Assembly (NCBI RefSeq): GCF_900104795.1
Contig: NZ_FNTG01000005.1
Location: 124,001 to 188,000 of the forward strand
Origin: Burkholderia sp. WP9
GTDB taxonomy: Bacteria > Pseudomonadota > Gammaproteobacteria > Burkholderiales > Burkholderiaceae
DNA: 64,000 nucleotides
Reading direction: 5' to 3'
Shown here in pieces: positions 1 to 7,734 of this stretch. A program made the position numbers and the translations under genes. Within the stretch, counting starts at the first letter, position 1, and every line of letters begins with the position of its first letter. Under the pieces are notes generated by a model that saw nothing but the letters and a program-made list of their open reading frames with translations, ran no database searches and was not told the DNA's origin.

Positions 1-2
1 CC

Positions 3-83
3 GTGGTGCTGATGGTGGCCGTGCTTTTGGTCTCCATCGGAGTCGGACGTTACGTCGAAAATCGATACAAACAGGTGTTCTGA
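3..83 (+). CDS. ABC transporter permease, C-terminal end only (partial)
   Basis: The last 26 codons of a gene that begins before the window. They encode a hydrophobic stretch (VVLMVAVLLVSIGVG) and then a short charged tail ending RYKQVF. Its TGA overlaps the ATG of the next permease by one base, so the two are translationally coupled. In polyamine-type transporters the PotB-like permease lies directly before the PotC-like one, and this is the likely identity. Only the tail is visible. Confidence 0.7.
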   Translation: MVLMVAVLLVSIGVGRYVENRYKQVF

Positions 84-877
84 TGCGTCGAACTCCCGCG
101 TTCCTTCTTGTGTTTCACGTGCTTTTCGCGATTTTTATGGTCGCGCCTATCGCCACAGTGATTCTTGTTGCATTTACCGACAAGGGCTACGTATCCATGC
201 CTTTCGATGGAGCGTCGCTACGTTGGTTTCGGGCCATCTTGGACGCACAGGACTTTATCGACGCGTTCGAACGCAGCTTGGGCTTGGCAGCAAGCGCTGC
301 AACATTTGCGACGTTATTGGCCATCCCGGCTGGTCTGGCAATAGCGTGGTTTCGCTTCTGGGGACGGGAACTCGTGATGAGCTTGCTACTTTCCCCACTA
401 ATGATTCCAAACGTGGTTCTAGGCATCGCTTTGCTGCGATTCTTCACGCAGATGAACGTGTCCGGGTCTATGTCGACGCTGGTGTTAGCTCACACCCTCA
501 TCGTCTTACCGTACGCATTGCGCCTGGTGGTCGCGTCGGCGGCAGGGTTTGATCGCTCGGTGACTTACGCTGCGCAAACACTTGGTGCTTCAGGCTGGAC
601 AGCCTTTCGCCGAATCGAACTTCCGCTCATTGTGTCGGGCGTCGCGGGTGGTTGGTTGATCGCTTTCATCAGCAGTTTCGATGAGCTAACAATGTCCATC
701 TTCGTGTCATCGGCCTCAACAGTTACCCTTCCAGTGCGAATGTATAACTACATCTCGAACACAATTGACCCGCTGCTGGCATCTGTGTCGACGGTACTTA
801 TCGTGATCACCCTTTTGTTGATGCTCTTGCTCGACAGATTCTTCGGTCTAGACCGCGTACTTTCTGGAAAAGTATGA
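83..877 (+). CDS. ABC transporter permease, PotC-like (polyamine/opine type)
   Basis: 264 aa, the usual length for the second permease of spermidine/putrescine-type (PotABCD) importers. About six hydrophobic segments are visible, starting with an N-terminal one (FLLVFHVLFAIFMVAPIATV). The cytoplasmic EAA-type loop that contacts the ATPase is at residues ~160-185, with AAQTLGAS followed by ELPLIVSG. It is an inner-membrane protein that would pair with the upstream permease. The TGATG overlap upstream and ATGA overlap downstream place it in the operon of flavoprotein oxidases that follows. This suggests the transporter imports their substrate, an amine or opine-like compound. The substrate itself is inferred. 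Confidence 0.85.
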   Translation: MRRTPAFLLVFHVLFAIFMVAPIATVILVAFTDKGYVSMPFDGASLRWFRAILDAQDFIDAFERSLGLAASAATFATLLAIPAGLAIAWFRFWGRELVMSLLLSPLMIPNVVLGIALLRFFTQMNVSGSMSTLVLAHTLIVLPYALRLVVASAAGFDRSVTYAAQTLGASGWTAFRRIELPLIVSGVAGGWLIAFISSFDELTMSIFVSSASTVTLPVRMYNYISNTIDPLLASVSTVLIVITLLLMLLLDRFFGLDRVLSGKV

Positions 878-1023
878 AAACGGACAACTTCACTGACTTT
901 CTTGTAACAAGCAGCGGAGTCGCTTCCGTCTCGGCATCGCCGACGATCGGCACGGCTCTGCGGATCGTCCTGCGTGAGCGCATGGCCGGACTGAACCACA
1001 TTATGATCGGAGAAGCCCCATGA
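874..1023 (+). CDS. Small ORF (49 aa), ATGA-coupled on both sides
   Basis: This frame starts with ATG inside the stop region of the permease (ATGA, 874-877). It runs without interruption to a TGA that overlaps the next gene's ATG (ATGA, 1020-1023). It encodes 49 residues beginning MKTDNFTDFLVTSSG and ending NHIMIGEAP. Overlap at both ends is a strong sign of translation in a coupled operon. I do not recognise the product and see no membrane segment or cysteine motif. It could be a small subunit or a remnant of a larger gene. The overlap is seen directly; translation is inferred. Confidence 0.5.
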   Translation: MKTDNFTDFLVTSSGVASVSASPTIGTALRIVLRERMAGLNHIMIGEAP

Positions 1024-2168
1024 CAGTCTCACGCATCGCCAGCCCCGGCGTACTCGCGGATGTGATCGTTGTAGGCGGCGGCATCGTCGGATCTGCAGTC
1101 GCCTACGGGCTTGCCCGCGAAGGCGCGCGGGTGACCGTGCTTGACGACGATGACGGCAGCTTTCGCGCCTCACGCGGTAACTTCGGCCTGGTATGGATTC
1201 AGGGCAAGGGATACGGCCTGTCGCCTTACGCGCGTTGGTCGCGCAATTCGGCGATGTGCTGGCCGGAATTGGCCCAGGCGCTGCTAAGCGAAGCAAATGT
1301 TGACGTTGCCCTGAAGCAGCCAGGCGGCTTTCACTTCTGCTTCAATGACGATGAACTCGCTGAACGCGAGAAGCGCATGTCGACGCTCAGGGTCGAACTC
1401 GGCGATTACGCCTATGAGATGCTCGACGCTGCCGAAGTGCGTCAGCGCATTCCGCAAATAGGGCCCGCCGTGATCGGCGCGAGCTACACGCCGATGGATG
1501 GCCATGTCAATCCGTTGAAGCTGCTGCGCGGCCTACACACCGCGATGGAGAAGCGCGGTGTCCGGCTTGTACCGGGGGAGCGTGCGGAGCGCATTGTGCC
1601 GGAGGCGGGCAGCTTCACGGTGCACGGGAGGCGCGATGTGCATCGCGCAGCGCGCGTTGTGCTTGCCGCTGGGCTCGGCAATCGGGAGCTCGCGCCTTTC
1701 GTCGGACTGCATGCGCCCGTCACGCCGAATCGCGGGCAGGTGCTGGTAAGCGAGCGGGTCGCTCCGTTTCTCCACTACCCTACGCTTAACGTGCGCCAGA
1801 CCGATGAAGGCACCGTGCAGTTCGGCGATTCAATGGAAGAAGTCGGCTTTGACGATTTCACGACGACACACGTCCTCGCCGACATCGCCCGGCGAGGCGT
1901 CCGCGCCTTTCCGATGCTGAGCCAGGTGCGGCTCGTGCGCATGTGGGCGGCGCTGCGCGTTCTGAGCCCCGACGGCTTCCCGATATACGACGAATCCGAG
2001 GCGCATCCCGGCGCGTTCGTCGTTACGTGTCATAGCGGCATAACGCTGGCCGCCGCGCATGCGACGCGAATAGCTCCGTGGATTCTCGGCTCACCGATGC
2101 CGGAGGAATTGAAGACCTTCTCCGTCCGTCGCTTTGAGCATGCCAAAGATCTGACTCCCGCACACTGA
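1020..2168 (+). CDS. FAD-dependent amine/imino-acid oxidoreductase (DAO family), beta-subunit type
   Basis: 382 aa with an N-terminal Rossmann dinucleotide-binding motif (VVGGGIVGSAVAYGLAREG, residues ~16-34) and the C-terminal DAO-family segment (VVTCHSGITLAAAHA). The length and layout match the beta subunit of heteromeric hydroxyproline dehydrogenases, opine oxidases and HcnC. These enzymes oxidise a secondary amine to an imine and pass electrons on. The next two genes encode the matching small [2Fe-2S] and FAD/[2Fe-2S] subunits, so a heterotrimer is likely. A second DAO-type protein lies downstream of them. The start ATG overlaps the 49-aa ORF stop. The substrate is not determined by the sequence. 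Confidence 0.8.
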   Translation: MTVSRIASPGVLADVIVVGGGIVGSAVAYGLAREGARVTVLDDDDGSFRASRGNFGLVWIQGKGYGLSPYARWSRNSAMCWPELAQALLSEANVDVALKQPGGFHFCFNDDELAEREKRMSTLRVELGDYAYEMLDAAEVRQRIPQIGPAVIGASYTPMDGHVNPLKLLRGLHTAMEKRGVRLVPGERAERIVPEAGSFTVHGRRDVHRAARVVLAAGLGNRELAPFVGLHAPVTPNRGQVLVSERVAPFLHYPTLNVRQTDEGTVQFGDSMEEVGFDDFTTTHVLADIARRGVRAFPMLSQVRLVRMWAALRVLSPDGFPIYDESEAHPGAFVVTCHSGITLAAAHATRIAPWILGSPMPEELKTFSVRRFEHAKDLTPAH

Positions 2169-2175
2169 GTTCGAC

Positions 2176-2538
2176 ATGACATCGCAATTGACCCATACGC
2201 TTTTCCAGCCGTTGCTGGACTCCGAAAGCGCCAATATCGACATCTGGTTCAATGACAAGCGGCTTGTCGTGCCCAGCAATCGCTCGGTCGCAGCCGCGTT
2301 GCTAGCCGCGGGCGTGTCGCGCTTTCGCGCGACACCGGTCTCGGGTGCCTCGCGCGCGCCGTTCTGCATGATGGGTGCGTGCTTCGAATGCCTCGTTGAA
2401 ATCGACGGCGTTCCGAGCCGCCAGAGTTGTTTGGTCGAAGTAAAGGCAGGTATGCACATCCGATCGCAGGAAGGCGCTCGCGACGTGCCACCTATGAATG
2501 TGTCCGATGCCTCTGGGGAGAACGTCCATGGCCGCTGA
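2176..2538 (+). CDS. Small [2Fe-2S] ferredoxin-like oxidase subunit (HcnA/gamma type)
   Basis: 120 aa. The motif CMMGACFECLVEIDG, followed by a further Cys in SRQSCL, is the CxxxxCxxC...C ligand pattern of plant-type [2Fe-2S] folds (residues ~64-90). This matches the small subunit of HcnABC-like and D-hydroxyproline dehydrogenase-like complexes, where it carries electrons between flavin subunits. It begins 7 nt after the upstream oxidase and overlaps the next gene by 11 nt, so the three are probably made in fixed ratio. The family assignment is firm; the substrate is open. Confidence 0.82.
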   Translation: MTSQLTHTLFQPLLDSESANIDIWFNDKRLVVPSNRSVAAALLAAGVSRFRATPVSGASRAPFCMMGACFECLVEIDGVPSRQSCLVEVKAGMHIRSQEGARDVPPMNVSDASGENVHGR

Positions 2539-3934
2539 TTTTGCAACCGAAGCGGTAGACGTGGTTGTGGTCGGCGCCGGGCCGGCGGGTATGAGCGCGG
2601 CAACGCGTACCGCCCGCGCAGGCCTTAAGACGGTCCTTATTGATGAACAAGACGCCGCGGGTGGTCAGATCTATCGAGCGATTGGCCGTGCCAACGCACG
2701 TCGCAAGGAAATTCTAGGCCCAGATTACGCAGCGGGCGCCGCGATCTTCGATGCATTCGCTGCATCGGGCGCACGGCACGTGACGAACGCGAGCGTGTGG
2801 CAAGTCACGCGCGAACGTAGCATCCACTATCTGAAAGATGGCAAGGTCGGCAGCTTTGACGCGAAGCGCATAATTCTCGCCAGCGGCGCGTTGGAGCGTC
2901 CTTTTCCGATTCCGGGCTGGACGTTGCCCGGTGTACTGACGGCAGGCGCGGCGCAAATTCTCCTCAAGAGCGCGGGCGAAGTGCCCGCCGCACCTCCCGT
3001 GCTAGTCGGTTGCGGGCCGCTGCTATATCTGCTCGGCTGGCAATATGTGCGCGCCGGCGTGCCGATCAGGGCACTCGTCGATACGACCCGTCACGAAGAC
3101 CGCTGGCGCGCAAAGCGTCATATGCTGTCGGCGCTGCGCGCGTGGTCATTCATCAGCAAGGGCCTCCAACTGATTCGCACGCTGCGTGACGCGGGCGTAC
3201 CCATGTTCGAAGCCGCCGACGATCTTCGCATTGAATCGAGCACGGATGCAGACGGCCTCGAGCGCGCGGTGGCCCTACACTTTACGATGAAGGGCAACGC
3301 GCATCGCATCGGAGCAGACGTGATCCTTCTGCATCAGGGCGTGGTGCCGAATACGCAGTTCACGCAGGCGCTGCGCGCGTCGCATCGCTGGGACGATGCG
3401 CAACTTTGCTTTACGCCGAAAGTCGACGCTTGGGGCGAATTGGATGTACCAGGAATCTTCGTCGCGGGCGATGGGGCAGGCATTGGTGGCGCGCAGGCGG
3501 CAGCCTTGCAGGGGACTCTCGCGGGCCTTGCGGTCGCGGGTCAATTGGGTGCGATCGACACTGCAAAGCGCGATGCCGAAGCCGCCGTACATCGACGCGA
3601 GCTTACCAGTGTTATGCGCATCCGGCCGTTTCTTGACAGCCTCTATCGCCCACGCGACGTCAACCGCGTTCCTCACGACGAAACTATTGTGTGCCGTTGC
3701 GAAGAGGTCACTGCGGGCCAAGTTCGCAAGTTCGTCGAATTGGGCTGTGTCGGACCCAATCAGGCGAAGTCGTTCGGGCGGTGCGGCATGGGTCCGTGCC
3801 AAGGACGCATGTGCGGCCTGACGGTGACGGAAGTGATTGCCGATGCGCGCCACGTGTCGCCCGCTGAAGTCGGCTATTACCGCATTCGTCCACCAATCAA
3901 GCCCCTCACACTTGGAGAACTCGCTGGTGAGTGA
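2528..3934 (+). CDS. FAD/NAD(P)-binding oxidoreductase with BFD-like [2Fe-2S] domain, alpha subunit
   Basis: 468 aa from ATG 2528; an upstream in-frame start would overlap the previous gene far more. It has an N-terminal FAD site (VVVVGAGPAGMSAA), a second dinucleotide fold (VLVGCGPLLYLLG, ~160), and an FAD-closing motif (IFVAGDGAGIGGAQAA). The C-terminal BFD-like cluster contains CRCEEV and, 30 residues on, CGMGPCQGRMC. This is the alpha subunit layout of opine oxidase (OoxA), HcnB and hydroxyproline dehydrogenase. It probably forms one complex with the flanking DAO proteins and the small [2Fe-2S] protein. It overlaps the next gene by 8 nt. Confidence 0.83.
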   Translation: MAADFATEAVDVVVVGAGPAGMSAATRTARAGLKTVLIDEQDAAGGQIYRAIGRANARRKEILGPDYAAGAAIFDAFAASGARHVTNASVWQVTRERSIHYLKDGKVGSFDAKRIILASGALERPFPIPGWTLPGVLTAGAAQILLKSAGEVPAAPPVLVGCGPLLYLLGWQYVRAGVPIRALVDTTRHEDRWRAKRHMLSALRAWSFISKGLQLIRTLRDAGVPMFEAADDLRIESSTDADGLERAVALHFTMKGNAHRIGADVILLHQGVVPNTQFTQALRASHRWDDAQLCFTPKVDAWGELDVPGIFVAGDGAGIGGAQAAALQGTLAGLAVAGQLGAIDTAKRDAEAAVHRRELTSVMRIRPFLDSLYRPRDVNRVPHDETIVCRCEEVTAGQVRKFVELGCVGPNQAKSFGRCGMGPCQGRMCGLTVTEVIADARHVSPAEVGYYRIRPPIKPLTLGELAGE

Positions 3935-5099
3935 AGCGAGCTACATTCAGGAAGCCGACGCACTAGTGGTCGGCGGTGGGCTGCACGGTATGAGCAGCGC
4001 GTTCCATATGGCGCGCCGCCGCGCGAAGGTAATTCTGCTCGAGGCCGATTACGTCGCGCGTCACGCGTCGGGCGTGAATGCGGGGGGCGTGCGCACGCTG
4101 GGCCGCCCTCTTCCTGAGATTCCTATCGCGCTAATGTCGCGCGAAATCTGGCACAGCATGCCCGCTCTTTTGGGCGATGACGGCGGCTTTGTGCCCTCGG
4201 GGCAACTCAGGATCGCTGAAACCGACGACGAACTTGAACAGTGCCGCGCGCGCGTCGCACTGCTCGAATCGGATGGTTTTACGCACGAGAAGGTGATCGA
4301 CCGCACGACCTTGCTCGAATTGGAACCGGCGCTCGCAAGCCATGTCACGGGTGGCATCTGGGTCGAACGCGACGGCTATGCGCTGCCATATCGGACGACC
4401 ACTGCGTTCAGGCTTGCCGCGCAGCGTCTCGGTGCGCGTATTCTCGAAGACACGCCAGTGCGCCGCATTGAGCAGCGCGGCACTCGCTGGTTCGCCATGA
4501 CGCCCCACGGCGCGTTTAGCGCGGAAAAGCTGCTCGTCACTGCGGGCGCGTGGTCTGGTGAGCTGGCAAAGCAGGTCGGGGAGCCTGTGCCCATGCATCC
4601 CGACGGACTGGTGCTTATGGTCACGCATCGCGTTGCGCCATTCTGCCGCGCGACGCTCGGTGCCACCGGACGGCCGCTCTCGCTCAAGCAGTTCGACAAC
4701 GGCACAGTGGTAATCGGTGGCAAGCTGATCGCAATCGCAGATCTTGCGAATCGTCACGCCGAAGTGGATTTCATTCGCTTGGGGAAAAGCGCGCAGACCG
4801 TCACCGACCTGTTTCCGCATCTGCGCAATGTCGGCGTCAACCGTGCATGGGCCGGCATCGAAGCCTTCACCGACGACGAATTGCCGGTGATTTCCGCGAG
4901 CCGCAAAGCCTCGAACCTCTGTTACTCGTTCGGCTATTCCGCAAGCGGCTTTCAGCTTGGCCCGGGCTGCGGCAAGCTCGTGTCCGAACTGATGCTCGAC
5001 GGCACTCCATCAATTTCGCTTGATCCATTCGCCATCGATCGCTTCGAGCGCAATGCGGCGTGTTCAGTCACGAACGCTTCCCATCCCATGACTCACTAA
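3927..5099 (+). CDS. FAD-dependent oxidoreductase (DAO family), second beta-type subunit
   Basis: 390 aa from a GTG start at 3927, which overlaps the alpha-subunit stop. This start places the Rossmann motif (ALVVGGGLHGMSSAFHMARR) near the N terminus, as expected. The C-terminal region (GYSASGFQLGPGCGKLVSELML) closes a DAO fold. It is a paralogue of the flavoprotein at 1020, so the operon holds two catalytic-type subunits around one alpha/gamma pair. They may use different substrates or stereoisomers, or one may be a partner enzyme. Location is probably cytoplasmic or inner-membrane associated; no signal peptide is seen. Confidence 0.8.
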   Translation: MSEASYIQEADALVVGGGLHGMSSAFHMARRRAKVILLEADYVARHASGVNAGGVRTLGRPLPEIPIALMSREIWHSMPALLGDDGGFVPSGQLRIAETDDELEQCRARVALLESDGFTHEKVIDRTTLLELEPALASHVTGGIWVERDGYALPYRTTTAFRLAAQRLGARILEDTPVRRIEQRGTRWFAMTPHGAFSAEKLLVTAGAWSGELAKQVGEPVPMHPDGLVLMVTHRVAPFCRATLGATGRPLSLKQFDNGTVVIGGKLIAIADLANRHAEVDFIRLGKSAQTVTDLFPHLRNVGVNRAWAGIEAFTDDELPVISASRKASNLCYSFGYSASGFQLGPGCGKLVSELMLDGTPSISLDPFAIDRFERNAACSVTNASHPMTH

Positions 5100-5165
5100 C
5101 CGCTCGTATTTTCGCCATGCGCCTAATGGCCACGGCCTTGTTTGTTATCAACCGGAGAAAACTCA

Positions 5166-5525
5166 ATGAGCAATATCGTTCGCATCGACACAAATCAACG
5201 CATGAGCCGCGTCGTCAAAGCCGGCGGTCTTGTATTCGTCGGCGGTCAGATCTCTGACGATCACACGTCCGATGTGAAAGCGCAGACAACGAAGGTGCTG
5301 GAGAAGATCGACGGCTTTCTGGAGAGGGCCGGCATTGACAAGACACGCCTCGTCTCTGCGCAGGTATGGCTCGACGATATCGCTCGCGATTTTGCAGGTA
5401 TGAACGAGGTGTGGGATGCATGGGTTCCACAAGGCTGTGCGCCCGCGCGGGCAACAGTCCAGGCCAAGCTTGGGGCACCTGGAGTGCTTGTTGAGATCGC
5501 AGTGGTGGCAGCGCAAGACAGCTAA
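5166..5525 (+). CDS. RidA/YjgF family enamine-imine deaminase
   Basis: 119 aa from ATG 5166, with a good ribosome site (GGAGAA) 8 nt upstream. The RidA signature is clear. GGQIS lies near residue 26. The C-terminal PARATVQAKLG segment carries the conserved Arg that binds the imine carboxylate, and EIAVVAA closes the fold. RidA proteins hydrolyse reactive imines and enamines to carbonyl compounds and ammonia. Placed directly after amine-oxidising flavoproteins, it probably processes or detoxifies their imine product. Confidence 0.85.
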   Translation: MSNIVRIDTNQRMSRVVKAGGLVFVGGQISDDHTSDVKAQTTKVLEKIDGFLERAGIDKTRLVSAQVWLDDIARDFAGMNEVWDAWVPQGCAPARATVQAKLGAPGVLVEIAVVAAQDS

Positions 5526-5594
5526 CGCCAATGCATCAGGCCAATAGCTCATGCGGCCCGGTGGCCGACTCGTTCAGTGACTCCGTTTTTGAGT

Positions 5595-5746
5595 GACGAG
5601 GTGCGCTCGAGGTCGATCGGCCGGGCGCGATCGTGACGACGAACGTTGGCTGCCTGAAGCACCCGGACAGCACCGGCCGCACGCCCGTGACACACTGGAT
5701 CCAAATTGTCGATACCTTACTGCCCCCCGATCAGGAGAAACTCTGA
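5595..5746 (+). pseudogene. glcF: Remnant of glycolate oxidase iron-sulfur subunit GlcF (C-terminal end)
   Basis: A frame without a start codon reads GAIVTTNVGCLKHP, then TPVTHWIQIVDTLL, and stops at 5744-5746. This matches the end of GlcF, where NxGC lies in the last cysteine-rich region and is followed by TPVxHWI(E/Q). Upstream of ~5595 the frame is lost. The fragment sits 1 nt before glcG, which matches the usual glcDEF-glcG gene order. Nothing else of glcDEF remains, so most of the operon was deleted. Confidence 0.7.
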
Positions 5747-5747
5747 G

Positions 5748-6152
5748 ATGCAGATGAAACCCGCACTCGGCCTCGCCGACGCGAGCCGAATCCTCGAAGC
5801 CGCACGCGCCGAAGCCGAGCGTAACGGCTGGGCCGTCGCGATTGCAGTCGTCGACGACGGCGGCCACCCGCTCGCGCTCGCACGCCTGGACGGCACTGCG
5901 CCGGTGAGCTCATGCATTGCGATGGAAAAGGCGCGCACGTCGGCGCTTGGCCGCCGCGAGTCGCGGCTTTATGAGGAGATGATCAACGGTGGGCGCACCG
6001 CGTTCCTGAGCGCGCCGCTCGTGGCCGCGCTCGAAGGCGGGGTGCCGGTCATGGTTGATGGCCAGGTCGCCGGTGCCGTTGGCGTGTCGGGCGTCAAGTC
6101 CGATCAGGATGCACAGATCGCCAAAGCGGGCATCCAGAGCATCGCCGCCTGA
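5748..6152 (+). CDS. glcG: GlcG/HbpS-like (DUF336) heme-binding-family protein
   Basis: 134 aa from ATG 5748 with GGAGAA upstream. GlcG/HbpS features are VVDDGGHPLALARLDG, the helix CIAMEKARTSA, and the glycine-rich LEGGVPVMVDGQVAGAVGVSG. The role of GlcG is not established; relatives include the extracellular heme-binding sensor HbpS. Preservation of glcG directly after a deleted glcF shows it once belonged to a glycolate-oxidation operon. It may now be read through from the amine-oxidase operon. Confidence 0.8.
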   Translation: MQMKPALGLADASRILEAARAEAERNGWAVAIAVVDDGGHPLALARLDGTAPVSSCIAMEKARTSALGRRESRLYEEMINGGRTAFLSAPLVAALEGGVPVMVDGQVAGAVGVSGVKSDQDAQIAKAGIQSIAA

Positions 6153-7235
6153 GCCGCAGTAGGTCCAGTTGAGACAGTAACTCGATGTGCGCGTTTCTGC
6201 GTAGCGTTTCGCTCTGACGCCTCTCGGGTCGCTTCCTTGAGAAGACAGCAGGCCCTTGGCAAGTTCGACCGGGCGACTGGCTGAGGTCGCTTCGAAAGCG
6301 GTCTTCGCGAGTCGCCAGCCCAATTGGCCGCTCCGGGTCGGTCCATGCCTTTCGCATATCTGCTGCGATCAGCGATCTGCGGGGCTCGCGTTGGCCCGGG
6401 TTCGGCCATCTGCGGCCGTTCGACATCGTGTTCACTTGGTCATTTAGGCGACCGCTCCGCTCACACAGCGGACCTTCATGGTCGGGTCGGGTAGGACGTC
6501 ATGTGCCGGGTGACCAAGATCGCTTCAGATGCCCTGTGGCCGGTGCTTCGGCTCTCCGCAAAACCTGAAAAGCGACAAAGCGCACAGGTTTCATCTTCGC
6601 GCAGCAGCACGCCGAGGGCGCACAGCGTATGTCTGAAGGAACGTAGATCGAGCAAGGCCTCCAGGCCAATGTGATCAATGAAGTAGTTGACGAGGAGTAA
6701 CGGTCCCCGGCACTCGCTGTGCAGGGAGAAGCGAGCCTTGGGCGAAGAAGGTTCTTACGGGCAGAACATTCTTCCACTATGTCAGCATAGGACTACTAGT
6801 TTTCAATGCTAGATTCGATGCCATTACACCCCATAAGCGTATTTTCAGCGTTAGTTGCTCATGCTACGCGGCGGCCCGGAGGCGCATTTCGCCCGCCGAA
6901 CTGAGAACAAAAGTCACGCCAAATTGTGTTCGCGACCTGCGGAACGTGAGTCTTGCTACTTCATAGGTATCCGTGCGCGTCGGCCATCGGCCGCATATTC
7001 GGTCCCTCCTATGAGCGCGGCCGCGTGACACCTCGGAATCCTCGACCGCCTTGTCATCATGCTTTGCTTAACACGCTTTTGCGTCCTCCAGGAACCCATT
7101 GCGAGCTTTCGCTTGGTATCGCATTGCCGCGCCAGCACCTACTTGATCGGCGACGGCAATGGTACGACTCGTCCGAATTCGACATAGTAGTACGCCAATT
7201 CCCGACCTCGGGAGTCGCCACGCTCGCGTCTTTCT
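6153..7235. other. 1.1-kb stretch without an intact gene
   Basis: No frame here has a start, a plausible length and recognisable motifs together. One short IS-like remnant lies at ~6497-6722 and is listed separately. The stretch after 6777 is slightly less GC-rich. I see no tRNA, riboswitch or clear terminator. Together with the glcF remnant and the start-less frame at 7236-7664, it looks like a deletion scar. Confidence 0.5.
6497..6722 (-). pseudogene. Possible remnant of an IS1634-type (DUF4277) transposase N terminus
   Basis: On the minus strand one continuous frame reads GPLLLVNYFIDHIGLEALLD and, ~10 residues on, LCALGVLLRED. DUF4277 transposases begin with a similar layout: a GPLP-like start, a helix with GL..LLD, then RCALP..LGVLLR. 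There is no start codon or catalytic region. The match is by eye and weak, so another origin is possible. Confidence 0.3.
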
Positions 7236-7664
7236 TTACAACATCGCCAAAAGCTCCGAACCACCGACTGTCAGGCTGCGCGAGTCGAACAAGGAGATAA
7301 TCGCCGAATCGCGTTGGCGCGAGATCAGGCGATTGAGCACGTGCAGCGTCGAGACAGCCATCATTTTCGCAGCTATCGCCGCGACAGATGGGCTGGCCGG
7401 CTTGCGAAAAGTCGCTGTCTTCGTAAGGTCGGCGTTGATGAGGCTCACTGGCGCAAACGGCGTGAGATGCTGCGTGAAATAGGTGCGGTCCGACAGCGGC
7501 AAATCCTTGATGATTGTTACGCTCTGATCGGCGGGCTTTAGTGTCTCGGGACCGAAAGCGGCGAAGTACTTGCTAAGATAATCATTCTCCGTCGCGGACG
7601 CGATGGCCGCGCCGGGGTCGAGCCGCTTAGCCGTCGATTGTGCTACAAGTCCTTCAGAAATCGC
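7236..7664 (-). pseudogene. Unrecognised open frame without a start codon (gene remnant?)
   Basis: A 143-codon frame lies between in-frame stops. Its third-codon GC bias matches the neighbouring real genes, which suggests coding ancestry. There is no ATG before residue ~55 of the open stretch. Visible segments are DYLSKYFAAFGPETLKPA, LPLSDRTYFTQHLTPFAPVS and SPSVAAIAAKMMAVSTLHVL. I do not recognise the family. The missing 5' end and the lack of a partner gene suggest a truncated remnant. Confidence 0.35.
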
Positions 7665-7734
7665 TCAGCGCGATACAACTTTCCTTGACGTGCCAGCCAA
7701 CGAAGCGAATGCCGCCGCTCTCCGGAACAGACGT

